64,000 nt of DNA. Source: SXTU01 sp964496695 (lineage in GTDB: Bacteria > Verrucomicrobiota > Verrucomicrobiia > Limisphaerales > SXTU01). Positions 16,439-25,780 of the stretch are shown piece after piece. The first letter of the stretch is position 1, and every line of letters starts with the position of its first letter. The notes under the pieces were generated by a model that worked only from the letters and a program-made list of their open reading frames with translations, had not been told where the DNA came from and searched no databases. The translations under genes and the position numbers were made by a program. Where the stretch lies: NCBI GenBank assembly GCA_964496695.1, contig CAZCBE010000010.1, positions 1 through 64,000 of the forward strand, read 5' to 3'.

Positions 16439-17875
16439 ATGAAGCATCCGATGTCCGCCGCCTGTTCCCGTCGCACTGCGGTGCAAGCCGGCGCGATAGG
16501 CCTGTTGGGTCTGGGGACGAATCACTTGAACTGGCTCCACGCGGAAGGCGTGGCCGGACGCACGCGGGGACAGGCCAAATCGGTCATCTACATTTTCCTC
16601 TCCGGCGGGCTGGCCCAGCACGAGAGCTTCGACCTGAAGCCGAACGCCCCCTCGAACATTCGCGGCGAGTTCAACCCCATTCCCACCCGCACGCCGGGCC
16701 TGCACATTTGCGAGCACCTGCCCGAGCTGGCCAAGCGCAGCGAGCGCTGGGCGCTCTGCCGCTCGCTCACACACAAGTCCAACGATCATTCCGCGAGCCA
16801 TCACATCATGCTCACGGGCCGGTCGGACATCCCGCCGGGCTTCAACCCCAGCCTGCCCAAGGAATCAGACTGGCCGTCCATTGCCTCGCTGGCGGCGACC
16901 CGGTTCGAGCCGAAGAACAACCTGCCGCCCGCCCTCATCCTGCCGGAGAAGCTCGTGCATCGCACGGGCCGCGTGATCCCCGGGCAGTTTGCCGGGATCG
17001 CCGGGAAGCGCCGCGAGCCGTGGTTTCTCGACTGCGCTCCTTACAACGCGGCGAACTACGGCGCGTATCCCGAATACCTCTTCCACCATCGCGAGGGCGC
17101 GAAGGAACAGGATCTTTACTTCCGCGCCCCCAATCTCTCCCTGCCCCACTGGCTTGCCAACGGACGGCTGGGCGACCGCCTTGCCCTGGCCAAAGAATTG
17201 AACGGCCAGCGCACACAGCTCGCCACCGCCGCCGAAGCCACCGGCCACGACCGCTACTGGGAGATGGCCACGTCCCTCCTCACGGATGGCAAGATCGCCG
17301 GGGCTTTTGATGTCACGAACGCGCCGGTCAAGGAACAGGAGCGTTACGGGCGCAACTCCTTTGGCTGGTCCCTGCTGCTGGCCTCCCGTCTGGTGCAGAC
17401 GGGCGTGAAGCTCGTGCAGGTCAACCTCGGCAACAACGAGACGTGGGACACGCACGAGTCGGCCTTCCCCAACCTGAAGAACTTCCTGCTCCCGCCGATG
17501 GACCGCGCCGTCTCCGCGCTGATTGACGACCTCCATGAACGCGGCCTGCTGGACAACACCCTCATCGTGATGGCCGGCGAATTCGGGCGCACGCCGAAGA
17601 TCTCGGGCATCGCCGGAGCCCGGCTGCCGGGCCGTGACCACTGGGGCGCGGTGCAGTCCGTGTTCTTCGCCGGCGGTGGCGTGCGCGGCGGGCACGTCGT
17701 CGGCTCGTCGGACAAGATCGGCGGCTATCCCGCGAGCGAGGCCCAGACCCCCGAGAACTTCGCCGCGACCATCTACGACGCGCTGGGCATCCCGCAGGAC
17801 GCGCACTGGCTGGACGAGCAAGGCCGCCCGAACCTCTTCTACAGCAGCACGCCGATTGCGGGATTGATGGCGTGA
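16439..17875 (+). CDS. DUF1501 family exported protein
   Basis: Second DUF1501 protein in the window, 478 residues. The Tat-type signal is SRRTAVQAGAIGLLGLGTN close to the N-terminus. Core segments: VIYIFLSGGLAQHESFDLKP, SHHIMLTGR, VIMAGEFGRTPK-like motif (IVMAGEFGRTPK), GRDHWGAVQSVFFAGGGVRG and a C-terminal IYDALGIPQDAHWLD. Unlike the copy at 4464-6035 it has no palindromic insert and no PSD1 partner beside it; the partner may lie elsewhere. ATG 16439 fits the signal peptide; upstream in-frame ATGs lengthen the N-terminus without homology. Confidence 0.9.
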   Translation: MKHPMSAACSRRTAVQAGAIGLLGLGTNHLNWLHAEGVAGRTRGQAKSVIYIFLSGGLAQHESFDLKPNAPSNIRGEFNPIPTRTPGLHICEHLPELAKRSERWALCRSLTHKSNDHSASHHIMLTGRSDIPPGFNPSLPKESDWPSIASLAATRFEPKNNLPPALILPEKLVHRTGRVIPGQFAGIAGKRREPWFLDCAPYNAANYGAYPEYLFHHREGAKEQDLYFRAPNLSLPHWLANGRLGDRLALAKELNGQRTQLATAAEATGHDRYWEMATSLLTDGKIAGAFDVTNAPVKEQERYGRNSFGWSLLLASRLVQTGVKLVQVNLGNNETWDTHESAFPNLKNFLLPPMDRAVSALIDDLHERGLLDNTLIVMAGEFGRTPKISGIAGARLPGRDHWGAVQSVFFAGGGVRGGHVVGSSDKIGGYPASEAQTPENFAATIYDALGIPQDAHWLDEQGRPNLFYSSTPIAGLMA

Positions 17876-17899
17876 GGGGTGGACATCCACTATGAAGTT

Positions 17900-18082
17900 T
17901 CACTGGCACGGTAGGGGTGTCAGGCGGTGACGGCGGAGGTTGTGGCGGAGTTCAACCCGCAGCAGGGAATTCCAGCAAAAGTCCGGTGAACGGGCACGAC
18001 ATCAGGCAGTCACCACCGGCACGAACTCGTCCGCCGGTTGAAACCACGCCATCAGCGCGGACGTGTCGGCATAAACTTTCAT
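17900..18082 (-). pseudogene. Decayed PIN-domain (VapC-type) toxin
   Basis: Starting at ATG 18082 the frame reads MKVYADTSALMAWFQPADEF, the usual N-terminus of a PIN ribonuclease with its first catalytic aspartate D6. A TGA at 18002-18004 interrupts it after 26 codons. The same frame continues with SPDFCWNSLLRVELRHNLRR, the normal next part of such PIN proteins, and then stops at 17900. The C-terminal half, with the remaining acidic residues, is missing. The start overlaps the antitoxin stop by ATGA, the usual arrangement for a toxin-antitoxin pair. Confidence 0.8.
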
Positions 18083-18327
18083 CGGCAACGGCACTGGCGC
18101 TCTTGCGAGACGGGGTTTAGCACACGATCGGCGGCCTTGATGTTCTTCTGCACTCGCCACACCTCTCCCATAATGTCCTCCCAGCCGAGTTGTCCGGCTC
18201 TGGCCGTCGGTTCAATGCACCCGATGGCGCGACCATTGCGTGTGATGACAAGCGACTCGCCTTGCTCAAGCTGGTTGAGGACGGACTTGGCCTCCTGATG
18301 CAACTGCTTGGCCGTGACGTTGCCCAT
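18079..18327 (-). CDS. Phd/YefM-type antitoxin
   Basis: Antitoxin of 82 residues. The Phd/YefM fold is seen as VTAKQLHQEAKSVLNQLEQG followed by the strand pair ESLVITRNGRAIGCIEP. It would bind its own promoter and neutralise a PIN toxin. The toxin gene downstream (17900-18082) is broken, so this is probably an orphan antitoxin left after toxin loss. ATG 18327 is preferred over the TTG two codons upstream. Confidence 0.88.
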   Translation of the reverse strand: MGNVTAKQLHQEAKSVLNQLEQGESLVITRNGRAIGCIEPTARAGQLGWEDIMGEVWRVQKNIKAADRVLNPVSQERQCRCR

Positions 18328-18404
18328 GATCAAAAATTAAGACCATGAAAGAGTCACCGCAAGGAATGCCGAGCGCTCAGATTAACTGCGGAAACTCGAA
18401 CCGT

Positions 18405-19016
18405 TCAATTGGCATCATAAATGAACGTGCTGAGAGTGCGATTCAATGCGCCGTCTTCTGAAAACTCATAGGCATACTCCACCAACCGACGATCTCCGGT
18501 CGATCGCTTAATTCGAACAACTGCCCGGCCCTGACTTTCTTCCGCGATCATCGACTTGATCCGAGTGGGCGAGTTGTCGTGGCGGACCAATTTGAACACA
18601 TCCCCAAACCGCAAATAGAAATCAACGCAGTAGATCTCGCCGTCCGAACCGTAAAACACCGCTTCCAAATCCCCGCGATCCGCAAAGTGAAGGGGCCTTC
18701 GCGATACGAAAGCCATGATCCTGCCATTTTCCGAAACCCATGATTTCGTCGCGATTTCCTGCCAGTTGCAACACAGCGGATCTTCACCGAGGAAAATGAA
18801 CAGGCTCTTCCTTGCCTTTCGAGACTCACTGCCACCCCAGAGTTCAGTGTAGGAATATTTTTCAACGAAGCCTCGGCTCAATGGGGGACCCGTTAGGCAC
18901 AGTCCAGAATTCTTGCCATGACGAGGGTGTCCACACCCGCCCACGCCCAAGCCAATCGCACCGAGCACGATGAGTGCTGCGGAGAACTTCCGAGGCCGAT
19001 GGGGTGGGATGCTCAC
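18405..19016 (-). CDS. Predicted lipoprotein of unknown function
   Basis: Protein of 203 residues with a lipoprotein signal: LIVLGAIGLGVGGC puts the lipidated cysteine near residue 28. The mature part is a mixed alpha/beta domain rich in strands (GEIYCVDFYLRFGDVFKLVRH) with no recognised family. The start is GTG at 19016, overlapping the stop of the cyclase-fold gene by GTGA, so it is translationally coupled to it. Base composition is lower in GC than that neighbour. Confidence 0.75.
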   Translation of the reverse strand: MSIPPHRPRKFSAALIVLGAIGLGVGGCGHPRHGKNSGLCLTGPPLSRGFVEKYSYTELWGGSESRKARKSLFIFLGEDPLCCNWQEIATKSWVSENGRIMAFVSRRPLHFADRGDLEAVFYGSDGEIYCVDFYLRFGDVFKLVRHDNSPTRIKSMIAEESQGRAVVRIKRSTGDRRLVEYAYEFSEDGALNRTLSTFIYDAN

Positions 19017-20341
19017 GGCGGCTCATACATCCCCAGCCGACGGTATTTCGCCTCCAGGCTCAGCAGCGCGAGGCTGGTGCAATAGACGCGGCCAATCTGG
19101 CGGCCCTCGAAGGTGTCCGTCCACGCACCGTCCGGCGACTGCCCCACCACGAAGTTGCGCTCGGCGAACTGCTGCGCGGTGGTGGCGTGCGGTTCGCCAT
19201 AGCGATGCAGGGCGAGGGTGTTGAAGAAGGTGCCGTGGAATGGCCAGGCACAGGCGGCGATGGCTTTCGCCTGCGGGTCGCTGCGCATGTATTCCAGCAG
19301 GAGATTCGCCGCGGCCGCGGCTTCTGGCGCATTGGGCTGGCCGCAGATGCGCAGACCCAGCAGGCCCATCGCCGAGGTGGAGAAATTGTTCCGTGGTCCG
19401 GCGGGCTGGAGGACCGTGTCCGGCGGACGGTAGAGATTCGGGGACGGCGGGGTGTAATAGGTTACGACATTGGTCGAGGTCTTCGGATCGAAGTGGCAGC
19501 GGTAGCAGTAGCCAACGCGGTAATTGGGATCGAGGTAGAACTCGCGGCGATAGACCTGCTTGACGATGCGCGTCTCGGTCTCCGACCGAGCCTGGGTCGC
19601 CGGAGCGACCAGCACCGGCTTGGGGCCGTAATCGAACTGTCCGTAGCCGGCTGCGTAAACCCGCTTGAGATAGCCCGCCGCCGCCAGGCCGTTGCGAGGT
19701 GGGACGCTGAACCCGGCCTTCACTCCCACATGCAGCGCGAGCAGTTGCCAAGCCGTCACAGGCACGTCAGAATCGCCTGCATTGGGCTGGTAACGCCAGC
19801 CACCGTAATCTTGCGTCGGCGAGGCCTTCGGAGACGCCTGCGCCCGCAAGATGAACTTGTGCGCTGCCTCCGCTTTCCGCCGGATGAGTTGCTCCTGCTC
19901 AGGATCGGTGGCGGTGCGGAGTAGTTCACACAGCAGCAGCGTCGTCACCGCGTGCCCATACATTAGGGAAGTATCCGCTGAGCCAAAGTAGCCATCAGCC
20001 GTCTGCCGGTCGGCGCGCAAAATGAAGTAAATAGCGCGGCGCAAGGCGATGCCTTCGGGCGTCTTGTCCTGCGGTGAATGCCCGGCCCCTACGAGCGCCA
20101 AGGCGGCGAAGGAGGTGAGCGCGGTCTGATACTTCACCGCGTCCGCAATCGCTCCGGTCGGCTGCTGCTGGCTGAGGAGGAACGCCACGCCCGCCTGCAC
20201 GGCCGTGTCCACGCGATCCGCCGGGGCTGACAGGGGCGGAACCGGCACCGGGTCCTTGGCCGGCGGCGGCGCCGCCCCCGTGAGCAGCACCATGAGCATA
20301 GCCATCGGCACGCATCGCAGGAGGTGGAATCGGTGTTGCAC
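19013..20341 (-). CDS. Prenyltransferase/squalene-cyclase-fold exported protein
   Basis: About 442 residues with alpha/alpha-toroid (terpenoid cyclase/protein prenyltransferase) repeats: TAVQAGVAFLLSQQ, DYGGWRYQPNAGDSDVPVTAW, FSTSAMGLLGLRICGQ and SPDGAWTDTFEG. These QW-like repeats are seen in hopene cyclases, but the catalytic DXDD motif of type II cyclases is not evident. Exported relatives in Planctomycetes and Verrucomicrobia are of unknown function. A hydrophobic N-terminal segment (MAMLMVLLTGAAPPPAK) supports export. GTG 20341 gives basic residues before it; ATG 20305 is the alternative. Coupled to a downstream lipoprotein gene. Confidence 0.8.
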   Translation of the reverse strand: MQHRFHLLRCVPMAMLMVLLTGAAPPPAKDPVPVPPLSAPADRVDTAVQAGVAFLLSQQQPTGAIADAVKYQTALTSFAALALVGAGHSPQDKTPEGIALRRAIYFILRADRQTADGYFGSADTSLMYGHAVTTLLLCELLRTATDPEQEQLIRRKAEAAHKFILRAQASPKASPTQDYGGWRYQPNAGDSDVPVTAWQLLALHVGVKAGFSVPPRNGLAAAGYLKRVYAAGYGQFDYGPKPVLVAPATQARSETETRIVKQVYRREFYLDPNYRVGYCYRCHFDPKTSTNVVTYYTPPSPNLYRPPDTVLQPAGPRNNFSTSAMGLLGLRICGQPNAPEAAAAANLLLEYMRSDPQAKAIAACAWPFHGTFFNTLALHRYGEPHATTAQQFAERNFVVGQSPDGAWTDTFEGRQIGRVYCTSLALLSLEAKYRRLGMYEPP

Positions 20342-20440
20342 GGTTGGGGAACGGTCGAAGCTTGCGGACCGCCGCGCAGCCGGACAATCAGGTCTTGCCT
20401 GTATTTGCCGCCGGGCCTGCTTTTTTGGCAAGCTTCGCTC

Positions 20441-21493
20441 GTGCCACCACCCTGCCATCTCCGAACGGGCCTCGCGTTGTTGGCCGCCTTGCTGGGGATC
20501 GGCGTGCCCCTGGCCCACGGGCAGGGCAACTTCTACGAGCTTACTGACCTGGGCTTGCTCGGGGCTCCGGGGGATAAACCGGCGGCCTTAAATGGCGCCG
20601 GGGTCTCTGTGGGCGTCCGCTCGGTGCCAGGCCGGGACAGCCCCTTCAGTCGTGCATTCATTCACACCAACGCCTTTCATGAGCTTGGGCCGGCCGGCAC
20701 GCTGACCTTTGCGAGCGACCTCAACGCGCAAGGGGACGCCGTGGGCTGGAGCCGCGTCCCCCAGGCCGGCAGCCGGCAGATTGACCGGGCCGTGCTCTGG
20801 CAAAAGGGCCGGCACCTCGAACTCGGAACGCTCGGTGGCATGAGCAGCCGCGCCTACGGCATCAACGAGCGGGCAGACATCACCGGCACCGCCCAGACCA
20901 CCAACGGCGCGTTTCACGCCGTCCTCTGGCGGCAGGACAAAATGGAAGACCTCGGCACACTCGGCGGAACGAACAGCTACGGTCACGCCCTGAACAGTGC
21001 CCTGGACATCGTCGGGGTGGCCGAGACCGCTCAACTGCTTCGCCACGCCTTTCTCTACACGGGCGGAAAGATGCGCGACCTCGGCACACTGGGTGGCCTG
21101 CTCAGCCAGGCGAACGGACTGAACGAAACTGGAGATGTCGTCGGTTTCGCCCAGAACACTGCGGGCCAGTCACGCGCCTTCCTCTACACGAAGAGCAAGC
21201 TCACCGATCTGGGCACGCTCGGCGGGCCGGGCTCCTGCGCCAACGCCATCAACAACCGCCAGCAGATCGTGGGCACGGCGCAGCTCGCCTCCGGTGAGAA
21301 CCGCGCATTCCTGTATCGCGAGGGGAAGATGTGGGAGTTGACCCTGTTTCTCCCGCCCAAGTCGGGCTGGTTCCTCCTCGAAGCCACGGACATCAATGAA
21401 TCCGGACAGATCCTCTGCATCGCGCGCACAAAGAACGGCCAGGTCCGCATGGTGATCGTGTCGCCGCCGGGCGGCGGGAAGGCGGGAAAGTGA
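20441..21493 (+). CDS. HAF-repeat exported protein
   Basis: About 350 residues. At least five copies of the HAF repeat are visible, each around DLGTLGG plus a later HAFLY-like strand (for example MEDLGTLGGTNSYGHALN, MRDLGTLGGLLSQANGLN, LTDLGTLGGPGSCANAIN). These repeats build a beta-propeller-like domain in exported proteins. A signal peptide is present (TGLALLAALLGIGVPLAHGQ). No ATG lies at a good place; GTG 20441 just before the signal peptide was chosen, while ATG 20324 would overlap the divergent cyclase-fold gene. Confidence 0.8.
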   Translation: MPPPCHLRTGLALLAALLGIGVPLAHGQGNFYELTDLGLLGAPGDKPAALNGAGVSVGVRSVPGRDSPFSRAFIHTNAFHELGPAGTLTFASDLNAQGDAVGWSRVPQAGSRQIDRAVLWQKGRHLELGTLGGMSSRAYGINERADITGTAQTTNGAFHAVLWRQDKMEDLGTLGGTNSYGHALNSALDIVGVAETAQLLRHAFLYTGGKMRDLGTLGGLLSQANGLNETGDVVGFAQNTAGQSRAFLYTKSKLTDLGTLGGPGSCANAINNRQQIVGTAQLASGENRAFLYREGKMWELTLFLPPKSGWFLLEATDINESGQILCIARTKNGQVRMVIVSPPGGGKAGK

Positions 21494-21630
21494 GACGGGA
21501 AGATTAAGAGTAGGATCAAGATTACGATTATGAGCGCCCATCCTCGTCCCCCCACTCCTGCTCGCTCCCCTTCTCCTCCGGTTTTTCTGCTTTATCCACC
21601 CTGCCCCGCTTCCGCATAGTCCACGGCTCT

Positions 21631-22896
21631 ATGGAACGCTTGCCTGGCTTCCGGGACTTCTATCCCGAACCGCTGCCGCCGACGAAAGACGAGTTGTGGA
21701 GCATGGATGCCCGCAACCACATCTTCGATACTTGGCGCGCGGTCGCCCGCCGTTACGGCTTCCGTGAATACGACGGCCCGCCGCTCGAACCGCTGGAACT
21801 CTACACCAACAAGTCCGGCGAGGAGATCGTCGGCCAGCTCTTCAACTTCGTGGACAAGGGCGAGCGCGCCGTGGCGATGCGCCCCGAGATGACGCCCACC
21901 CTCGCGCGCATGGCCGCCGCGCAGGAGCGCGCCTACAAGAAGCCCTTCAAGTGGTTCTCGATCCCCCAGCTCTTCCGCTACGAGAAGAACCAGAAGGGCC
22001 GCAAGCGCGAGCACTTCCAGCTCAACTGCGACATCATCGGCGAGAACGACCGCGCGGCTGACGCCGAGCTGATCGCCCTGCTCATTGACTCCCTGCGCGG
22101 CCTCGGCCTGACGAGCGCGGACTTTGTGGTGCGCCTGAGCAGCCGCAACGCGTGGTCCGAATTCTTCGCCAGCCGTTGCCCGGATGCCACCAAGGCCTAC
22201 GATTTCTTTCAGGTCGTGGACAAGCTGGACCGCACCGAACCTGAGCACAGCGCCGCGAAGCTCGCTCCGCTGGGCTTCAAACTCGAAGAGGTCCTGACCT
22301 TCATCAGCAGCGGCCAGCCGAATGCCGAGTTGCAGGTCATCCTGGACCAGCTCACCGCGCGGGGCATGCGTGACTTTGTCCGCATTGACTACGGCGTCAT
22401 CCGCGGGCTCGCCTATTACACCGGCCCGGTCTTCGAGGCGTTCGACATCAAGGGCGAGTTCCGCGCCATCTGCGGTGGCGGTCGCTATGACCACCTCATC
22501 AAGCAGGTCAGCGGCGGCAAGGTGGACCTCCCCGCGCTCGGCTTCGGCATGGGTGATGTGGTGCTTTTCGAGCTGCTCAAGTCACGCGGCCTGCTCCCGC
22601 AGTTCACTGCCGGCATCGCCGCCTACGTGCTCATCGAGGACGAGACCCTGCGCGCCGACTCCCTCCGCCTCATCCAGCAGCTTCGCGAAGCGGGCCTCGC
22701 CACCGAGTTCAGCCTCACGCCGGCGAAAGGCGACAAGCAGTTCAAGCGTGCCCTCGAACTCAATGCGACACACACCGTTCGCCTTGAAAAGCAGGCCGAT
22801 GGCAGCCTGCTCGCGAAGCTGAAGCACCTGAAGACGCGCGAAGAGGCTGCGCTCACGCCGGCGGAAGTCCTCAGCCGCCTGGCCCCGGTCAAGTAG
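21631..22896 (+). CDS. hisS: Histidyl-tRNA synthetase
   Basis: Class II synthetase charging tRNA-His; 421 residues, normal. The N-terminus LPGFRDFYPE is the usual HisRS opening. Motif 2 is FRYEKNQKGRKREHFQLNCD, histidine-specific motif LAYYTGPVFEAFD, and motif 3 region LPALGFGMGDVV. The C-terminal anticodon-binding domain runs from about residue 330. The gene starts close after the HAF-repeat gene without an overlap. Confidence 0.97.
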   Translation: MERLPGFRDFYPEPLPPTKDELWSMDARNHIFDTWRAVARRYGFREYDGPPLEPLELYTNKSGEEIVGQLFNFVDKGERAVAMRPEMTPTLARMAAAQERAYKKPFKWFSIPQLFRYEKNQKGRKREHFQLNCDIIGENDRAADAELIALLIDSLRGLGLTSADFVVRLSSRNAWSEFFASRCPDATKAYDFFQVVDKLDRTEPEHSAAKLAPLGFKLEEVLTFISSGQPNAELQVILDQLTARGMRDFVRIDYGVIRGLAYYTGPVFEAFDIKGEFRAICGGGRYDHLIKQVSGGKVDLPALGFGMGDVVLFELLKSRGLLPQFTAGIAAYVLIEDETLRADSLRLIQQLREAGLATEFSLTPAKGDKQFKRALELNATHTVRLEKQADGSLLAKLKHLKTREEAALTPAEVLSRLAPVK

Positions 22897-22908
22897 CAGC
22901 CTTCTGCT

Positions 22909-24117
22909 CTACTCGTTGTCCAGCCGGACGGCTTCCTGCAACTCCTCCAGGAAGGTTGGCAGCGCGGATTGGACGCGGTTCCAGTTCGCGATGAGCGGAG
23001 TGGACAGCGGGTCGTCTTGAAAGGCCTTGGCCGCAGCGCGAATGCTACGCACGAAGGTCGCCACCGCACTTTCCTCATCGTGGCGCGGGTAGAGCAGGCC
23101 GTTGATGGCGGCATCCGCCGAGTAGAAGCGCAGTGAATCCTCCGCCTGCCGGAGGTAGCTGCTGAGGAGCGTGTCCAGCAGCCCGGCATCAATCTTGATG
23201 CCCTCGGCGGCCATGCGCTGGAAGACCGCCTTGCTGATGTCCACCGCCATCTTGTTCAGCCCCTTGTCCGGGTCGCGCGCGGAGAGTTCCTGATGCTTGT
23301 GGTCGTAGTTGTCGGACAGCTCGGACTGGCAGATGGCCCGCGGTGCGGAGTTACGGAAAACCTCGGCCAGCAGGCCCACTTCCAGCGCCCAGTCATTGGG
23401 GATGCGCACGCGCCGGACGAGGTCCACATCCAGCGAAAATTCTCCGGCCAGCGGGTAACGGAAGGAATCGAGGTAAACCAGAAACGGATGCGGCCCCAGA
23501 ATGCTCTTGAGCGCCCTGATGAGCGGCGTGACCAGCAGGCGCATCACGCGGCCATTGAGCTTGTCGCTCACGCGCGCGTAGTAGCCCTTGCAGAAGTCGA
23601 AGCCCAGCGCCGGGTGCGCCACCGGATAGCACAGGCGCGCGAGCAGTTCACGATTGTAGGTGAGGATGTCGCAGTCATGCACCGCCACCATGCGCGCCTG
23701 TTCACTCGCGAGCACGTAGCCGAAGCAGATCCACACGTTGCGTCCCTTCCCGGGCGTCCCCGCGTCCAGCCCGGCCTCGCTGAGTTTTTCGAGCAAGGCC
23801 CGCATCCGGGGTCCGTCGTTCCACAACAGGATCGGACGTTGCGGCAGTTGCCGGAACATCCGCTGCGCCTTCTGCCATTGGCGCGAGTTCGCCGCGTCCA
23901 CGCCCACCACGATTTGTTTGATATAAGTCACCTTTCTAAGTTCGCGGATGATGCCCTGCAGCGCCCGCGTGCCCAGTTCCTTCACATGGCAGGGCAGGAC
24001 CAGGCCCAGCGGCGTCTCCACGGAGAACAATTCCAGCTCCCGTTCCATTCGAGTCACATCGGGCCGGCCCAGCCGATGCAGGGTGGCGATCGCTCCCGTC
24101 TGAAAAAAATCGGCCAT
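22909..24117 (-). CDS. Glucosyl-3-phosphoglycerate synthase-like glycosyltransferase
   Basis: About 402 residues, family-2-like GT-A fold resembling GT81 glucosyl-3-phosphoglycerate synthases, which transfer glucose from an NDP-sugar to 3-phosphoglycerate. Visible segments: LGLVLPCHVKEL (nucleotide-binding strand), KGRNVWICFGYVLAS, and the metal-binding VAVHDCDILTYNRELLARL. The later IPNDWALEVGLLAEVFR and SDNYDHKHQ regions match that family's acceptor side. It is divergent from a glycosyltransferase-HAD-glycosyltransferase operon, which supports a role in synthesis of a glycerate-based osmolyte. Assignment rests on motif memory, not a search. Confidence 0.7.
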   Translation of the reverse strand: MADFFQTGAIATLHRLGRPDVTRMERELELFSVETPLGLVLPCHVKELGTRALQGIIRELRKVTYIKQIVVGVDAANSRQWQKAQRMFRQLPQRPILLWNDGPRMRALLEKLSEAGLDAGTPGKGRNVWICFGYVLASEQARMVAVHDCDILTYNRELLARLCYPVAHPALGFDFCKGYYARVSDKLNGRVMRLLVTPLIRALKSILGPHPFLVYLDSFRYPLAGEFSLDVDLVRRVRIPNDWALEVGLLAEVFRNSAPRAICQSELSDNYDHKHQELSARDPDKGLNKMAVDISKAVFQRMAAEGIKIDAGLLDTLLSSYLRQAEDSLRFYSADAAINGLLYPRHDEESAVATFVRSIRAAAKAFQDDPLSTPLIANWNRVQSALPTFLEELQEAVRLDNE

Positions 24118-24181
24118 GGTGACAATACAGCTTGCCGACCTGCATCGGTCAACCGACTTTTACTCCGTGGCCAAGTTTTTT

Positions 24182-25780
24182 ATGGCGACGCCGGACGGAG
24201 GGCAGCGGACCGGCGGAAAGCTCATTATTGTCCACCATCACCTGCGACCAGGAGGGGTGCGGCGAATCATTGAACTGGCCACGCCGCACGTGCTCCGCGC
24301 GTTCCGAGGGAGGATTGATTCGGTCACACTGGCCACGGGCGAAGCCGCCGATCCGCACTGGCAGGAGTCATTTGCGCAACGGGTCAGTCCAGTCGCATTG
24401 GAGTATTATATAGCACCGGCGTTGGGATATGCATCCGACCAAACGGACGCGAGCACCGGGCTTCCCCGCCGCCTGCGGACGGCCATTGCCGGATTGCTGG
24501 CCGGAAGCGCCCCGGACAACTGCCTCGTTTGGGCACACAACCTCGGACTCGCGCGCAACCTCCCGCTCACCCGCGAACTCACCCGAGCCTGTGTCGAACG
24601 GGGCATCCGCCTCCTCGCCCATCATCACGACTGGTGGTTTGACAACCGCTGGCAACGCTGGCCGGAGATTCGCCGGGCTGGCTTCCGCACCTTGAAGGCA
24701 ACGGCAGGCGCCATTTTCTCCGGCCAGCCCACTGTCGCGCATGTGACCATCAACCGCGCGGATGACCGCATCCTGAACCGCCACCTCAATGGTCATGCAG
24801 CGTGGCTGCCCAACCTCGTCGAGCGCACGCCGCCGCCCGCCCCGGCACGCGTGCGAGCCGCCCGCACCTGGCTGCACCAGCGGATCGGAACCGACGCGCC
24901 CGTCTGGCTGATGCCGGCGCGCCTGTTGCGGCGGAAGAACCTTGCGGAGGCCCTGCTCCTCACCCGCTGGCTGCGGCCCGACGCATGGCTGGTCACGACC
25001 GGCGGGGCGAGTTCGGACGATGAGCGGGGTTACCTGAAACAATTCGAGACGGCCATCTTCACCCACGGCTGGCCCGTGCGTCTGGGCGTGCTGCAAGGCA
25101 ACGAAGCGAACCAGCCGGCCGTTGCTGAGCTGCTGGCCGCCAGTGAAACCTTGCTGCTGACCTCAATCCAGGAAGGCTTCGGCCTGCCCTACGTCGAGGC
25201 CGCCGCCGCCCGCCGCCCGCTCATCGCACGCCTGCTGCCAAACATTGCCCCCGATCTCGCCACGTTCGGTTTCCGCTTTCCACAGGGCTACACGGAACTG
25301 CTGGTGGACCCGCGCCTGTTTGACTGGCGGGGCGAACAGGCGCGTCAGCACCAGCTCTTCCTGGCCTGGCGAGGGCGGTTGCCGGCGGAGTGCCGACGAC
25401 TGGTCGAACTCCCCTGGTTCCTGGCCACCACCGAGCCCCCACATGCCGTGCCCTTCAGCCGGCTCACGCTCACCGCCCAGCTCGAAGTGCTGGCCCGTCC
25501 TGTGGAGCAATCGTGGGCCTGCTGCGAACCGCTCAACCCGTTCCTGAAAGTCTGGCGGCAGCGGGCCGGCACACGGCGGCTCCAGCGCACGCCGTGGCCG
25601 CACCCCGCCGATCAATGGCTCGGCGGGGCCGCCTATGGGGAACGCTTTCGAGCCATCGCCACCCGCCAGCCCCGGGGGACACTTTCCGCCGAAGCTGGAC
25701 TGGCCGCTCAACGTGACTTCATGCGCGAACGGCTGGGCGCGCAGAATCTTTTCCCGCTGCTCTGGGCGGCCCGCACATGA
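24182..25780 (+). CDS. GT4-like glycosyltransferase
   Basis: About 532 residues with a GT-B glycosyltransferase core. Visible: LIIVHHHLRPGGVRRIIEL at the N-terminus (glycine-rich acceptor loop), RLLAHHHDWWF, and the donor-site motif SIQEGFGLPYVEAAAARRP. A C-terminal extension of about 130 residues is unrecognised. ATG 24182 was chosen; the frame is open from ATG 24116 but that would overlap the divergent gene and leave no promoter. It overlaps the next gene by ATGA. The acceptor and donor are not known; context suggests sugar-phosphate or glycerate glycosides. Confidence 0.8.
   Translation: MATPDGGQRTGGKLIIVHHHLRPGGVRRIIELATPHVLRAFRGRIDSVTLATGEAADPHWQESFAQRVSPVALEYYIAPALGYASDQTDASTGLPRRLRTAIAGLLAGSAPDNCLVWAHNLGLARNLPLTRELTRACVERGIRLLAHHHDWWFDNRWQRWPEIRRAGFRTLKATAGAIFSGQPTVAHVTINRADDRILNRHLNGHAAWLPNLVERTPPPAPARVRAARTWLHQRIGTDAPVWLMPARLLRRKNLAEALLLTRWLRPDAWLVTTGGASSDDERGYLKQFETAIFTHGWPVRLGVLQGNEANQPAVAELLAASETLLLTSIQEGFGLPYVEAAAARRPLIARLLPNIAPDLATFGFRFPQGYTELLVDPRLFDWRGEQARQHQLFLAWRGRLPAECRRLVELPWFLATTEPPHAVPFSRLTLTAQLEVLARPVEQSWACCEPLNPFLKVWRQRAGTRRLQRTPWPHPADQWLGGAAYGERFRAIATRQPRGTLSAEAGLAAQRDFMRERLGAQNLFPLLWAART

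Noticed and set aside
24116..24181. Earlier start of the GT4-like glycosyltransferase
   Set aside because: It would overlap the divergent gene's start and leave no room for promoters; conserved sequence begins after ATG 24182.
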